From Lotus japonicus (Eukaryota > Streptophyta > Magnoliopsida > Fabales > Fabaceae), in the NCBI RefSeq assembly GCF_012489685.1, contig NC_080044.1:67194732-67258731 (forward strand): 64,000 nucleotides of DNA, in the 5' to 3' direction. The notes beneath the pieces are model-generated. The model did no database searches, had not been told where the DNA came from, and saw only the letters and a program-made list of their open reading frames with translations. Position numbers and translations under genes: made by a program. Position 1 is the stretch's first letter, and each line of letters starts with the position of its first letter. Of this stretch, positions 10,701 to 23,554 are shown in pieces.

Positions 10701-13700
10701 ATCAAGTAAATTTTTAATCCACAGTCATGTTTTTCATTGCATTACTTTTACGGTTTCTGTTTACATAGACACATGAAGAAGAAAGTAGTGGAGAACTATT
10801 AAAAATTGAAGATTTAGATTGAATTGTATTAATTCACCACTACAACACTAGTCATTTGGGTTTTTGAATTAGAGAAGTTATGTGTCTATATGAGAGTTTA
10901 CCCTTGTGGTCATGAATTGCATTGAAAAAGTTTTCAGTTCAATCCTTAAAATGTAATTTAAGGACTAAACAACAAACTCTTTCAATGCAATTTAAGACCA
11001 TAATTGCAAACCCTCACTAGACACACAACCATCGAAGTCCAATACACACAAAAGACTAGTGTTGTTGTGGTGAAAACAATTCAACCTAACGCTCCATATT
11101 TATAATAGCTCTTCACTAGTTTTTTTCTTCAAACTACTCGGTATGGGACTTAGACGAGTATCCGCCTTTTCTACTTTTTACTATCATCTTCACAATACTT
11201 GATGTGGGACTTGAATAAATACCTAATTTTTCACAAAAAAATAGGCGAAGTCACACAAAAGGTTAAAGGCATATTGCTTCGAAGATGAATCTCACTATAT
11301 CAATAACAACATGTTGATCTCTTATTCTCGTAAGATGAATGTTATTCCATGCATGTAAAAGGTATGCGACAGACATGTATACACTAGAGGGTACTATAAC
11401 AAGTTTTATTTTGGGGAAATCAAGTGATTCTTTTAATACGTAGTCCTGTTTTTCATTGCGTAAACATTTAAAGAAAAAAGTAGTGGAGAGCTATTAAAAA
11501 TTTGGATGTTTAAGTTGAATTGTATTAATTCACCACTACAACACTAGTCATTTGAGTTCTTTTCATTTGTGAATTTATGTGTCTATATGAGAGTTTGCCC
11601 TTGTGGTCACAAATTGCATTGAAAAAGTTTTCAATTCATCCTCAAAATGTTATTTAAGGAATAATTAAACTGTAAACTATTTCAATGCAATTTAAGACCA
11701 TAATTGCGAACCCTCAAAAGACACACAACCATCGAAGTCCAATACGTGCAAAAGACTAGTGTTGTTGTGGTGAAAACTACTCCACCTAACGCTCCATATT
11801 TATAACAGATCGCCGCTACTTTTTTCTCAAACTACTCATTGTGGGACTTAGACGAGTGTCCGCTTTTTCTACTTCTTACTAGCATATTCACAATATTTGA
11901 TGCGAGACTTCAATAAATACTCAATTTTTCACAAAATATAGGCATTATCTCGGAAGTCATGCAAAAAGTTAATAAAAGGTCTACGAAAGACAAGAATTCA
12001 CTAGATGGTACTATAATAAGTTTTATTTTGGGGAAATTAAGTAAGATTTTCATATATTGTCCTATTTTTCATTGCGTAAGTTGTACGATTTCTGTTTACA
12101 AAGACACATGAAGAAGAAAGTAGTGGAGAGCTATTAATAATTGAAGATTTAGGTTGAATTGTATTAATTCACCACTACAACACTAGTCATTTGGGTTCTT
12201 TGAATTTGTAAAGTTATGTGTCTATGTGAGAGTTTTCCCTTGTGGTTATGAATTGCATTGAAAAAACTTTCAATTCTTCCTCAAAATGTATTTAAGGAGT
12301 AAACTGCAAACTCTTTCAATGCTATTTAAGACCATAATTGCAAACCCTCACAAGACACACAATCATCGAAGTCCAATACACACAAAAGACTAGTGTTGTT
12401 GTGCTGAAAACATTTCAACCTAACGCACCATATTTATAACAGCTCTTCACTACTTTTTTCTCAAACTACTCATTGTGGGACTTAGACGAGTGTCCGCTTT
12501 TTCTACTTCTTACTTGATGTGGGACTTGAATTAATACCCATTTTTCAGAAAACATAATGTTATCTCGGAAGTCATACAAAAGGTAAAAGCCACATGGCTT
12601 CGAATATGAATCTCACTATATCAATAACTACGAGTTGATCGCTCATTTACCTAGGAGGAATGTTATTCCATGCGAATAAAAGGTATACGAAAGACAAGAA
12701 TACACTAGATGGTACTATAATAAGTTTTTCTTATGAAATCAAGTAAATTTTTAATACATAGTCATGTTTTTCATTGCACAACTTTTACAGTTTCTGTTTA
12801 CATAGACACATGAAGAAGAAAGTAGTGGAGAACTTTAAAAAACTGAAGATTTACATTGAATTGTATTAATTCACCACTACAACACTATTCATTTAGGTTC
12901 TTTGAATTAGAGAAGTTATGTGTCTATATGAGAGTTTGTCCTTGTGGTCATGAATTGCATAAAGTTTTCAGTTCAATCCTTAAAATGTAATTTAAGGACT
13001 AAACTGCAAACTCTTTCAATGCAATTTAAGACCATAATTGCAAACCCTCACTAGGCACACAACCATCGAAGTCCAATACACACCAAAAGCCTAGTGTTGT
13101 TGTCGTGAAACAATTCAAATTATCACTCCATATATAATAGCTCTTCACTAGTTTTTTCTTCAAACTACTCGGTGTGGGACTTAGACCATTATCTGCTTTT
13201 TCTACTTTTTACTATCATGTTCACAATACTTGATTTGGGACTTGAATAAATATCCAAATTTTCACAAAAAACAGGCATCATCTCGGAAGTCACACAAAAG
13301 GTTAAAGGCATATTGCTTTGAAGATGAATCTCACTATATCAATAACAACATGTTGATCTCTTATTTTCGTAAGATTGAGGAATGTTATTCCATGCGTGTA
13401 AAAGGTATGCGCTAGACAAGTATACACTAGATGGTAGATGGTACTATAATAAGTTTTATTTTGGGGAAATCAAGTGATTTTTTTAATACATTGTCCTGTT
13501 TTTCATTGCGTAAATTTTAAGGTTTATGTTTACGTAAACATTTAAAGAAGAAAGTAGTGGAGAGCTATTAAAAATTTGGATGTTTAGGTTGAATTGTATT
13601 AATTCACCACTACAACACTAGTCATTTGAGTTCTTTTCATTTGTGAATTTATTTGTCTATATGAGAGTTTGTCATTGTGGTCATGAATTGCATTGAAAAA

Positions 13701-15065
13701 GTTTTCAATTCATCCTCAAAATGTAATTTAAGGACTAATTAAATTGCAAACTATTTCAATGCAATTTAAGACCATAATTGCGAACCCTCAAAAGACACAC
13801 AACCAACGAAGTCCAATACGTGCAAAAGACTAGTGTTGTTGTGTTGAAAACTACTCCACCTAACGCTCCATATTTATAACAAATCTTCACTACTTTTTCT
13901 CAAACTACTCGTTGTGGGACTTAGACGAGTGTCCGCTTTTCTACTTTTTACTAGCATATTCACAATACTTTATGTGAGACTTGGATAAATACCCATTTTT
14001 TCAGAAAACATAGGCATTATCTCGGAAGTCATACAAAAGGTTAATAAAAGGTCTACGAAAGACAAGAATTCACTAGATGGTACTATAATATATACTTGAT
14101 GTGAGACTTGAATAAATACCCATTTTTTCACAAAACATAGGCATTATCTCGGAAGTCATACAAAAGGTTAATAAAAGGTCTACGAAAGACAAGAATTCAC
14201 TAGATGGTACTATAATAAATACTTGATGTGAGACTTGAATAAATACCCATTTTTTCACAAAACATAGGCATTATCTCGGAAGTCATACAAAAGGTTAAAG
14301 GCCCAATTCTTCAAATATGAGTCTCACTATATCAATAACTATGAGTTGGTCGCTCGTTTAGATAGGAGAAATGTTATTCCATGCGAATAAAAGGTCTGCG
14401 AAAGACAAGAATACACTAGATGGTACTATAATAATTCTTTCTTAGGTAATCAAGTGAAGATTTAGTACATAGTTCTGTTTTTTATTTCGTACCTTTTACG
14501 ATTTCTGTTTACATAAACACATGAAGAAAGTAGTGGAGAACTATTAAAATTTTGAAGATTTAGGTTGAATTTAATTAATTCACCACTACAACACTAGTCA
14601 TTTGGGTTCTTTGAATTAGAGAAGTTATGTGTCTATATGAGAGTTTGCCCTTATGGTCATGAATTGCATTGAAAAAGTTTTCAGTTTAATCCTCAAAATG
14701 TAATTTAAGGACTAAATTGCAAATTCTTTCAATGCAATTTAAGACCATAATTGCAAACCTTCACTAGACACACAACCATCGATGTCCTATATACACAAAA
14801 GACTAGTATTGTTGTGGTGAAAACAATTCAACCTAATGCTCCATATTTATAATAGCTCTTCACTACTTTTTTCTTCAAACTACTCGGTGTGGGACTTAGT
14901 CGAGTATCCGCTTTTTCTACTTCTTACTAGCATTTTCACAATACTTGATGTGAGACTTGAATAAATACCCACTTTTTCACAAAAAAATTGTCATCATCTC
15001 GGAAGTCATACAAAAGGTTAAAGACATATTGGTTCGAATATGAATCTCACTATATCAATAACAAC
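7771..15065. repeat. Tandem array of ten large palindromes with an A-B-C higher-order pattern
   Basis: An anchor close to caccactacaacactagtc occurs at 7936, 8662, 9389, 10112, 10835, 11531, 12170, 12872, 13605 and 14581. Each is followed 236-242 bp downstream by its near reverse complement gactagtgttgttgtggtg (for example 8156-8174 and 8882-8900). Inside, the inverted pairing continues through aattgcattgaaa / tttcaatgcaatt almost to the centre. Outside it extends through agaaagtagtgga / cactactttttct. In the first unit it spans 7771-8335, with arms of about 280 bp. Unit spacing is 639-733 bp except the last (976 bp). Between palindromes lie spacers with ctatatcaataac, ggaatgttattccatgcg and often gtttacgtaaac. 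No coding gene is present; the short open frames fall within repeats. Confidence 0.9.
13967..14297. repeat. 127-bp tandem repeat inside the palindrome array
   Basis: The stretch starting acttgatgtgagacttgaat begins at 13967 (as actttatg), 14094 and 14221, an exact 127-bp step. The first two copies lack about 90 bp between aaaggtta and ataaaaggtc, which the third copy keeps. This local amplification explains the unusually long 976-bp gap between the ninth and tenth palindromes. Confidence 0.85.
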
Positions 15066-16627
15066 GTGTTGTTTATTCTTGTGGTTGTCTTGCATTTGGC
15101 AAAAACAACCTGATGTCGAAGAAGATGTTCTGCCATCTACCTTTGTGTAGCACATGACATTAGTCCATTAATTAGAGTGTTTATGTGTGCCCTTAAAACC
15201 TGTTGAAGATTTGATTTGTGGTTACTTGCGGTTTAAGTAGCTTTATCGTGGTTCATTTATTGTGGGCTGGTTTAATTGTTGAGGCAATTCCTGATTGAAG
15301 ATTGTTCTCTATTGCTTTTAATGGTTGATTGATTTTGTAACGCAATCAAGATCCTGAAGATTGCGTTTTGATGTGTTGTTGTTGGACTACTTGCTTCAGC
15401 CTCTGAAAATCCTAGTGTGGCTGCTAGTGCATATAAATATGAAGACCTAAAACATAAAGACTATAAAGCAAGTTATTTTTTCCAAAAATCAACTGAAATG
15501 TTTAGCTCATACTTCATAGTAGTGTTTTTCATTTCGTAATTTTTTAATTTTTTAGGATTTTTGTTTACGTAAACATTAGTCATGTTTTTAATTTATTGTT
15601 CTTCAATTTCTTTGAATTTCTTTTTATATGTTTTCATATTGACTTTTTTTCTTTGGCAAGCCACATCGGAAAGTCTTTGCAATACCTCTTGAGTTTCCGC
15701 GCTTTGTTAATTTCACACCACCGTACTGGAAAATCCTTTTAAAACCGTTTACTGTTGTTGTAGATTGAGAGGATTCACTAGTTCATATTTTTAAAGAAGA
15801 TATATCACACCTTTCAGGAAAAACAATTTTAATTTAACTTGATAAAGAAATTTCTGTATGAAGGTGTGATGAGCTGGAGTAGGAATCCTTACTTAACGCA
15901 TTAGCTTGACATATATATTGTGAAATAGCTAATGAAGTCGATGAAAGTCCTATTCTATACACATATCATGAATTTTCTGTGAGAATTCACAAATAATCTT
16001 TTCATTGTGCAAGACAAGCAGAAGATGATCGCCATTAGGTCTAAAAAAAATATATCATGAAGCTTAATCATACATCTTTCTACTTTTTATTATTACCCAT
16101 ACAGCTGATCAGAAAAGGCCAGCTACATTCTTCCTATACCAACCCAACACCTTGATATTTATATTAAATTATTTACCAATATAACACATCAAGAAGTCAT
16201 CTGAAATTCTTGTTATGATCCAGATAATTTTTGTAGTAAAACTGCGGGATCATCAGAAAAAATATGGGAACTTGATGGTTTTTTTTGGCATGTCGTGGAT
16301 TATTGAGGCTTTTAGCATGTTATAGATCTACTTATTTTTCTGCAACTTTGGCACTTGATCAGAAAGTACTTGCAGAAACTTCTTTCCAGAAATAATTTTC
16401 TTTAGAATAACTTGCTTCAAATTAATGGTTTTTGGTTATTGTTTAGAAGAAACAAGTAGTTTCTACATATAACTCAAACAAATTAAAGATATACATTATT
16501 ATCATATTCACCATATTGTTTACAAGACATGTTACTCATCACTCTTATCTTTCCTCATCTTAGGACCAAGGCAATACAAATTATCTAGGATAGCCAGAAA
16601 GTTAATTAAATTCATGAGACTAGTTAA
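15066..16627. other. Intergenic region downstream of the MYB gene, with an array remnant
   Basis: No gene is visible. A piece similar to the array spacer (gtgtttttcatttcgtaatt ... gtttacgtaaaca) recurs at about 15520-15575, so the array may once have reached further right. The rest is unremarkable AT-rich sequence, including the 3' flank of the MYB gene. Confidence 0.5.
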
Positions 16628-18071
16628 TCAAAGACTGTAACCAAGTTCATAATCTTGGAACATCCCTTCTGGCAGAAGAACTTGATTAGTTGAAGAGTCC
16701 CAAGAGTTTGAGGATCCTGATTTGGTGTCAGAATCATTGGACCACCAAATCAAACTGTCCTTTGATCCACCATTCATCTCTCTGAAACAATCAAATTGAT
16801 CAGCCACCACATGATGATCTTCCTCCTGCTGTGGCATGTAACTACCCACTGTTCTGTTGTTGAGAATGTCATCGAGTTCAGTTTGCAGTGCACCAACTTG
16901 CTGAAACTGAAACTGAAACCCCATATTATAATTCTTCTCAGAACCTTCTCCTCTTGGTGCAACACTCCCAGAAGCAGAGAAGGGAACAGAACTGTTACTC
17001 AAAGGACTCTCCAAAACACCACCAACCTGTGGTGTGGTGTTAATATTGATCTTAGCACCATCTTGTTGAAGCACAACACCATCACCAAAAGAAGGCTTGT
17101 AGAACTCATCTTTTTGTTGCATGATCACAGGGTTGCTGTTAGAGCCATCATGATTATTCAAGGGCTGCTGTTGCTGCAGGCTCTGGTGGATCATTTTTTC
17201 TTGAAAAGGATGCAACTTGTTGGGCCAGAGTGTAGGGTTATTGGTGTTGTTGTAGAAAGAGAAAGGGTTCTGAAAACTCTGAAGTTGCATATGAAGTTGG
17301 AGTCTTTCAAGTGCAGAACTGCTCAGTGCATTGTTTGAATAAGAATTCTCCTCTATTGATCCATTTGTGTCTTTTGTGCTGTGGTTAGATTGTTTTCTCC
17401 TCCCAAGCAATTTCTTCTTCAATCTGGTGTTCCAGTAGTTCTTGATGTCATTGTCAGTCCTTCCAGGTAGCTGAGCAGCAATAATGGACCACCTAAACAA
17501 ACATAGAGATATGAAGTTAATTACAAGGATTCTCAAGTTTCTAGGAATAGCTAAAGGAAAAATTAACATGGGGAGATTCTAGTGACAAAGCAAAAGGACA
17601 AATAAACTGTGTTGAAGCACATGGAGATTGGGGTTAATTTCAAGAGAAAAAGACCTGCTGCCAATGCTAATGTACAGGCTGCAAATGATGTTGTCTTCTT
17701 CTTCAGTAAATCCACCATGTTTGATGTTTGGCCTCAAGTAATTTAACCACCTAAGCCTGCAACTCTTTCCACATCTCTTGAGCCCTGGGAATCATTTGTC
17801 CATTAATCAATGATTATTATAATCAAATTAAGTTTATCTTTCCAAAGCCAAACTAAGTACTATAAGATTAATTACTCTCTCTATATATATACTACAAGAA
17901 GATGTAAATTAAAGAAGAAAAAAAATGTAACATACCTATTTTCTGAGGAAGAGCAATCCAATTGTTTCCAGTTCCATTCTTTTCTATGTAGGATTTGAGT
18001 GCAGCATCTTCTTCAGGAGACCAAGGTCCTTTCTTCACGTTGGCCTTGTCACAGCATGGAGCTCTACCCAT
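16628..18071 (-). CDS. MYB36-like: R2R3-MYB transcription factor, subgroup 14 (MYB36/RAX-like)
   Basis: Three exons on the minus strand, 17936-18071, 17655-17784 and 16628-17492, give 376 residues. The two short introns (151 and 162 bp) are at the usual R2R3-MYB positions, the second splitting the Arg codon after SIGS. The protein starts [20 protein letters not shown]. It has an R2 repeat (about 14-64) and an R3 repeat (about 67-115) with [12 protein letters not shown] and [20 protein letters not shown]. The C-terminal half is rich in Gln, Asn and Ser, likely an activation region. The start and the KKLLGRRKQ tail after R3 fit subgroup 14, which includes MYB36 (root endodermis and Casparian strip), MYB68/84 and RAX factors of axillary meristems. 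Position beside the Raf kinase and BIO3-BIO1 favours MYB36 orthology; this is inference. Expected site is the nucleus. Confidence 0.93.
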
Positions 18072-18203
18072 GGTTTTGTTGTTGTGAATTGTGATTATCT
18101 CTCTCTTTCTAATCAGGTTTAATTTCTTCTCTCCTTAATTTCTTTGTGTTGGAGGAAATATGAAGGAAGAGAGAATTGGGAAAACTCGAGGAAGGAAGAG
18201 AAT

Positions 18204-18212
18204 GATTTATAG
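18204..18212 (-). promoter_or_regulatory. Probable TATA box of the MYB gene
   Basis: On the minus strand CTATAAATC lies about 135 bp upstream of the ATG, in a locally GC-richer stretch. It would place transcription start near 18175 and give a leader of about 100 nt. Confidence 0.5.
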
Positions 18213-21200
18213 GGCGGAAGAGTGGCTGATGTGATGGTTAAAAGGACAAAAAGTCTTACACCTCTTCCACTCCCTCAGCAGATATGGAATAATGTTATGT
18301 TGACACTCGAAACACACTTACAGTCTCTTACCGTCGGTCTGATAAGGAAAAGAAAACAGAAAAATTAAAAACATGATAGGCGATGTAATCATCAGAACAG
18401 TAGAGAAATATGAAGAAAATATGATGGAAATGTGACGTAAAAAAAAATGAAGTGTGAATGAATTGATGATACCACTAAATGTGTATATACTATATTCAAG
18501 TTCTAGGGTTTATATCAACTATCTCTTTCTCTTTCTCTGTCCTCCTTTTTGGATTAGTTTGCTCATTCCCGTTTAATTATCCATGCAACTGGACAAACGT
18601 AACGCAAATTTCTTCTTCTTTTCCCATAAAATATTACACGGCTTTTCACAGGTCCATTAGTTTAATAGTACTTGATCAAAGAAGTCTCCATCCTCTTATT
18701 TTGTCTTCATTTTCCTTCAAAATGTTCCATTGTCAAGCCATCTCAACTTTACTAAATATCACACAAATTGCAGCAGCCTATACGGGTAATTACTTGATGG
18801 TTGTGTAAGGTTGGTTTTGTTAATTACTAGTAACTTATAAAATTTAGTCATAATTTCTGTTACACATAATTATAAACTGAACTCAATAAATTACAAACAT
18901 AACAGCACACCATGGTACTGTATGATAGAATTTCTTAATTTATATGAATATTGAAAAGAAAAAAAAATTGATAAGCAAAACTCATTTAAGGAAGTACTAG
19001 GGGTACCTCAACCCAAAATGAGTACAAATAGGAAACCAAACAAACAGAAAACAAAAGCAGAAAAAACATGGGATAATCGAACAACTCAAAGCCCGAGTTA
19101 TATATATATATATATATCTTTCATAAGAAAATCTCTTTAGCACTCATCTAAAAGTTGGAAGAGTTTCATACTCTTTAAAAATTTAGGTTTAATTTGTCAT
19201 ATTTTTTTATAATTTACAACCGAATCATTTATACTCTAAATAATGAACTGAAGGATTCTAAACTCCTCTCATTTTGAAAGGGTACTGAGCAACACCCCAT
19301 TACCGAATTTAAGAATTTTCGTTGATAATATAGCAACAGTGGAATTGGGGGAGTCAAGAATTGTAGCAATGATTCATTCACATCTCATTATTTATTCACT
19401 TCCACACAATTTTATGTCTATCTGTCTTATCCTTTTCTATCATATCATCTATCACATTTTATATTTTTTTTCTCTCTTTTCTTCCTTTCACTCATATCCC
19501 TCCACTTCTTTCCACCTCCTAAGAGGTGTGAACAAAAAAAGTTTCAAGAGTTTCTTTGATTCAGCCAAAAACATGATCATATAAAAAGCAAATGCACTTA
19601 CACATAAAAGATGAGGTTATATAATTTGTTGTTATTTTAGTAGCATTATATTGTGCTAAGAATTATGAAAATGTTGCCATTAATGAAAGAGCAATCCTGT
19701 GACGATGGACCATTTTAAAAACTAATTCAATTATGAATCATATTTTTATATCTAATATTTAGTTCATATTATTTATAATATGTTAAAATTAATTTGTAAA
19801 GAAATTTTTTTAATTTGTGAACCAAAATTTTCTTTATTTTTAAAACATGGTAGACAAAGTCTTGAGGCAAATGCAACATGCATTATTTTTGGGGGGTGGG
19901 GTTGAATAATGACGCACTTGGATAGCTGCATTTAGTCAAAGCAAATGTTCGTAGAAGGATATGTGTGTTCCGTACTTTTTCCTTTCTTATCATCAAAATT
20001 GGAAATCATGCTTTGAATTTCAGATATTCCATATGACGCTTGTCTTTGAAATTGAGATTGAGATATTATTATTGCGACAAAACATGGTCCTGAACAGACT
20101 TCATAGTTCCCTTAAAATGGAAAACATTACACTGTAAGGAAAGGTTCTCTGAATATTTAATCTCCACATAACTAGCAAGCGATATATGTTTCTTTTTTTA
20201 CACGTTATAAAATGTTTACAGTACTATTTAGATATGTATGTTTGACCATTTGAGCATGAAGCTGGGAAACTATAGTCAATGCCTTGAAAAATGTATCCAT
20301 CCTTGTTTGCTTTCACCACAAAATCATAACCAACTGATTCTTATTTGAAATTAACCACACCAATGAAAACTGGCATTTTTAATCTTTTTTACGAAAGTTT
20401 AACATTGTTCTTTGACTCTCAAGTGTATCACCCCTTCTATCTCTACCTGCCTATGGACTTAGAACAAATTATTGACATGACATATGAATTAGAGACGCAT
20501 AATTATTATTTAACATATAGTAATTGTCAACTTAGAGTTTTATACTGGGTCTAAGTAAGTGGTTAGGAGAGATCCGTACCACTCTTTACCGGATAGGGCT
20601 CTAGGGAGACAAATTAACATGAGGTTCAACTATATAGATGTATTGAGAAATTTTCTTGGTCTTTTGATAGAAAAATTACACTCTATGAAAGGACTACATA
20701 TATGGATTGAAAAAGTTGGGTATGAATATGTCAAAACTCTTAAAGAATTTGCTTAGATTGATGGGACATACACTATAAAAAAGAGCATATTACTAACGAC
20801 TGAATGATAAATTACTGATGATAAACGGAGGGCTAAAAAGTCGTCGGTATTGGACTCACCGGTTATTTATACTAATGATTTCAAAAGTCATCGGTAATTT
20901 ACCAACGCTTTAAGAAAGCCATGAGTAATTTCATCAATATATTCCTACATGTATGCCTTATTACTACCCAACCTTTTCAATTAATAAAAATTAAATGATC
21001 ATGCATCATCATCATAATTATGTCCATAAATTTTATAGGGATCCAAATCAACATCTAGCACATGAAGAAGACCGAACAACAATAAGCGGAGTAGACCAGA
21101 GCGAAAAAGCAGCTAGAGTATGATGCATATAATAAAAACATAAAAACATGAATTTTATAGAACTGTTTTTAACATGATTCACCATATAATTGTCGTGAAA

Positions 21201-22075
21201 ATAGGTCATAATCCTTAGTTGTCCAAAGTTATAGTAGATGAATGCAAATTCTGCTTGGACTCTGGATTGATTGTGCAATAATGTAGAGCAATGAGATTAA
21301 TTATAAAACTAGAAAAAGAAAAAAGTCAAACTTCTATAAAATTTATCAATATTTTTCTTTTTAGTTAAGATGAATGATTTGGTTATTATCAACAAACGAT
21401 GCCCCATTTCATTTATTTATTTGTTCCTGTTTGACAAGTTGGGTAGGACATATTAAAGACAATATGAAACTATCAAAACTAGCAAAAGTAGTAAAAACCA
21501 AACAGAAAGACATTTGGCTTGCAATATTTTGAGAAGATGCACCACTCATTGACCTTGGTTTCCCAATTTAATATTCCAACTAGTGTTTTTTTAATCAAGA
21601 AGCAGGAAAATAAAGGTCTGGAACCACGCCCACATGAAAATATAACAAGAGGATACCATCAAATTCAAAAAGCATTTAGCTCCCTAATTAATAAACATTA
21701 ATATCTTTATCACATCAAATAGTCGATGAAGAAAACAACATGCTTCTGCTTGTCTTTCTATAACTAAGAATCTTTGCATTGACGCTGTATTTCATTTTTT
21801 CTTCAAGGTGAAGAGAAATAGGGAAAACAAACAGTACATTTCATCATCATGAAGACCGAATTAAACTGGTGAAACAGCTGATAAACACAGTTTTGATGAG
21901 AGGATAAACATGAAATGAATACAGTAAACCCAAATAACGTATTATGTACATTAATGATTAATATGTGTATAACTCATAAGTATCCCCCACGGACTTCAAG
22001 CGGGTATTGCTATATTGTTGTAGTTTTAATTATTTTTTGAAATAGCTGTATTTTTATTTCAATATCATGGAAAAA
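18213..22075. other. Intergenic region upstream of the MYB gene
   Basis: No gene with a recognisable product. It contains the MYB promoter, a (TA)n tract near 19097-19117 and a CACTA-like fragment (20771-20935). A 65-residue open frame at 20559-20753 ends just before that fragment and has no domain I recognise; it may be transposon debris. Confidence 0.5.
20771..20935 (+). mobile_element. Truncated CACTA (En/Spm) element end
   Basis: The stretch starts CACTATAAAAAAGAGC and is followed by degenerate repeats of the type ttactaacgac, gtcgtcggtatt and catcggtaatttaccaacg. Terminal CACTA followed by subterminal TTACCGACGG-like repeats is characteristic of plant CACTA elements. No opposite terminus or transposase was found, so this is a fragment. 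Confidence 0.5.
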
Positions 22076-23554
22076 TCTATCTATATATATATATATGTAA
22101 AGCACACTTGTGTTTTTTGCATGCAATAAATGCATTAAATCATAAAAGCTCACATACTTTTATATTAAATACATTAAAAAATAAATAATTTAATAAATTA
22201 AAAACTGAAAAAAAATTGTATTATAAAAAACTATTCAACTACTTATATTAAATTACAACATTCATAGACTTAAAATTGACTTGAGCTTTACATTTAAAAA
22301 ATTTAAAAAATCAAAATTAAAAACAAAATAATATTTATTAATAATTAATTTAGATAAAATAATTTTAAAATAAAAAAATTTCTATATATATATATATACA
22401 TATGTAAAGCAGACTTGAAAAAATAACATTAAACACATAAAAAATAGTAAATTTATTTTGAATTAAAAACATTAAATAAAAAAATTGAAAACTAAAATAA
22501 AAACTACATGAACTTTATAATTCATTATATTAATTATTAATTGTTAAACTTTTAAATTTCTCATATTTAAAAGTAAATATTAAAATTTAAAACTTTTCAA
22601 TTTCTCTTATTTAAAATGAAATATTTAAATTATTTAAATTTTTATTATTCATTACAACTTAAGGTGAATTTAAAAAAAAAAATTAATTGAAATTGACTAC
22701 CTTACATTAATGACAATAATAGATTGTTAATAATAATTTGTTTATATTCTTTACATTATTGTTTATAATAATTATAAATCTTATTAGTTATTAATCATAA
22801 GTTGAGAAATTTTAAAAAAATAAAAAATAAAACTTATTACTATTTATTACTTATAAAAAATATTTATTAATAATTAATATCGAAAAATAGTTGAAAATTA
22901 AAAAAATGTCTCTATAAGATATTAATATTACTATATCGAATGTGTATATTATTTGAAAAAAAAAATTAATATGATTTTTGATCTATAATATAGAAGTAAA
23001 AATAATTTGAGGAAGCATAACAGAGAAAAATAATTATAACAAAAGTTGAATAAATTTAAATTTACTAAATAATATTTTACGATACTAAAATAATAACTTA
23101 TTATAATTTTTAAGTTAAAATTATTTCAAGTTCAAAAAAAGTTAAAATTATTTTATTGTTGATAAAAAAGTATAAAAAAAATATGTTATTATAACTTATA
23201 TTAAAACCTTATTACTTGATTTAAAATATTTTAAATTCACTTAAGGATTTTTCAAATTATTAAATTGGTTTTTAAAGATTAGTTATGATTGAAAAATAGA
23301 ATAACATATGGGGACAATAATTGAGTATCAATGTTTACAACCGGATATATGATAAATCAGCACCTCTGCAATTGAAACCACAATAATAAACCTAAAAACA
23401 GAGAACCCAAATCAATAAAATATATTACAACCAAAGTTTTCAAAATTAATTTAATACTAATACAAAAGAAATTTAATTACACTGTAATAATTTTTATACT
23501 ATATTAAAAAAATAGTGTAAATAAACTCGTGCAACGCACGGGTATTATTTCTAG
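22076..23554 (+). mobile_element. Helitron-like element, non-autonomous, AT-rich (about 1.5 kb)
   Basis: The left end is TCTATCTATATATATA directly after an A. The right end is CTAG (23551-23554) followed by T, with a hairpin cgtgc-aac-gcacg (23528-23540) ten bases upstream. TC at the 5' end, CTRR plus a nearby hairpin at the 3' end, and insertion between A and T are the Helitron signature; no target duplication is expected. A second 5'-like terminus with the same following motif (atgtaaagcagacttg) occurs at 22381. The interior is extremely AT-rich and has no Rep/helicase gene. Confidence 0.65.

Noticed and set aside
8250..14258. Short open frames with related peptides (for example containing SGHSS or SEIMP) in the palindrome array
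   Set aside because: They recur only because the DNA repeats recur, are broken differently in each unit and show no domain.
7755..15065. The array as a run of tandem solo LTRs from an ordinary LTR retrotransposon
   Set aside because: Ordinary LTRs are not internally palindromic and would not show an A-B-C three-unit period; only the first unit begins in an LTR-like way.
20559..20756. 65-residue open frame before the CACTA-like end
   Set aside because: No recognisable transposase motif; kept only as a note in the intergenic entry.
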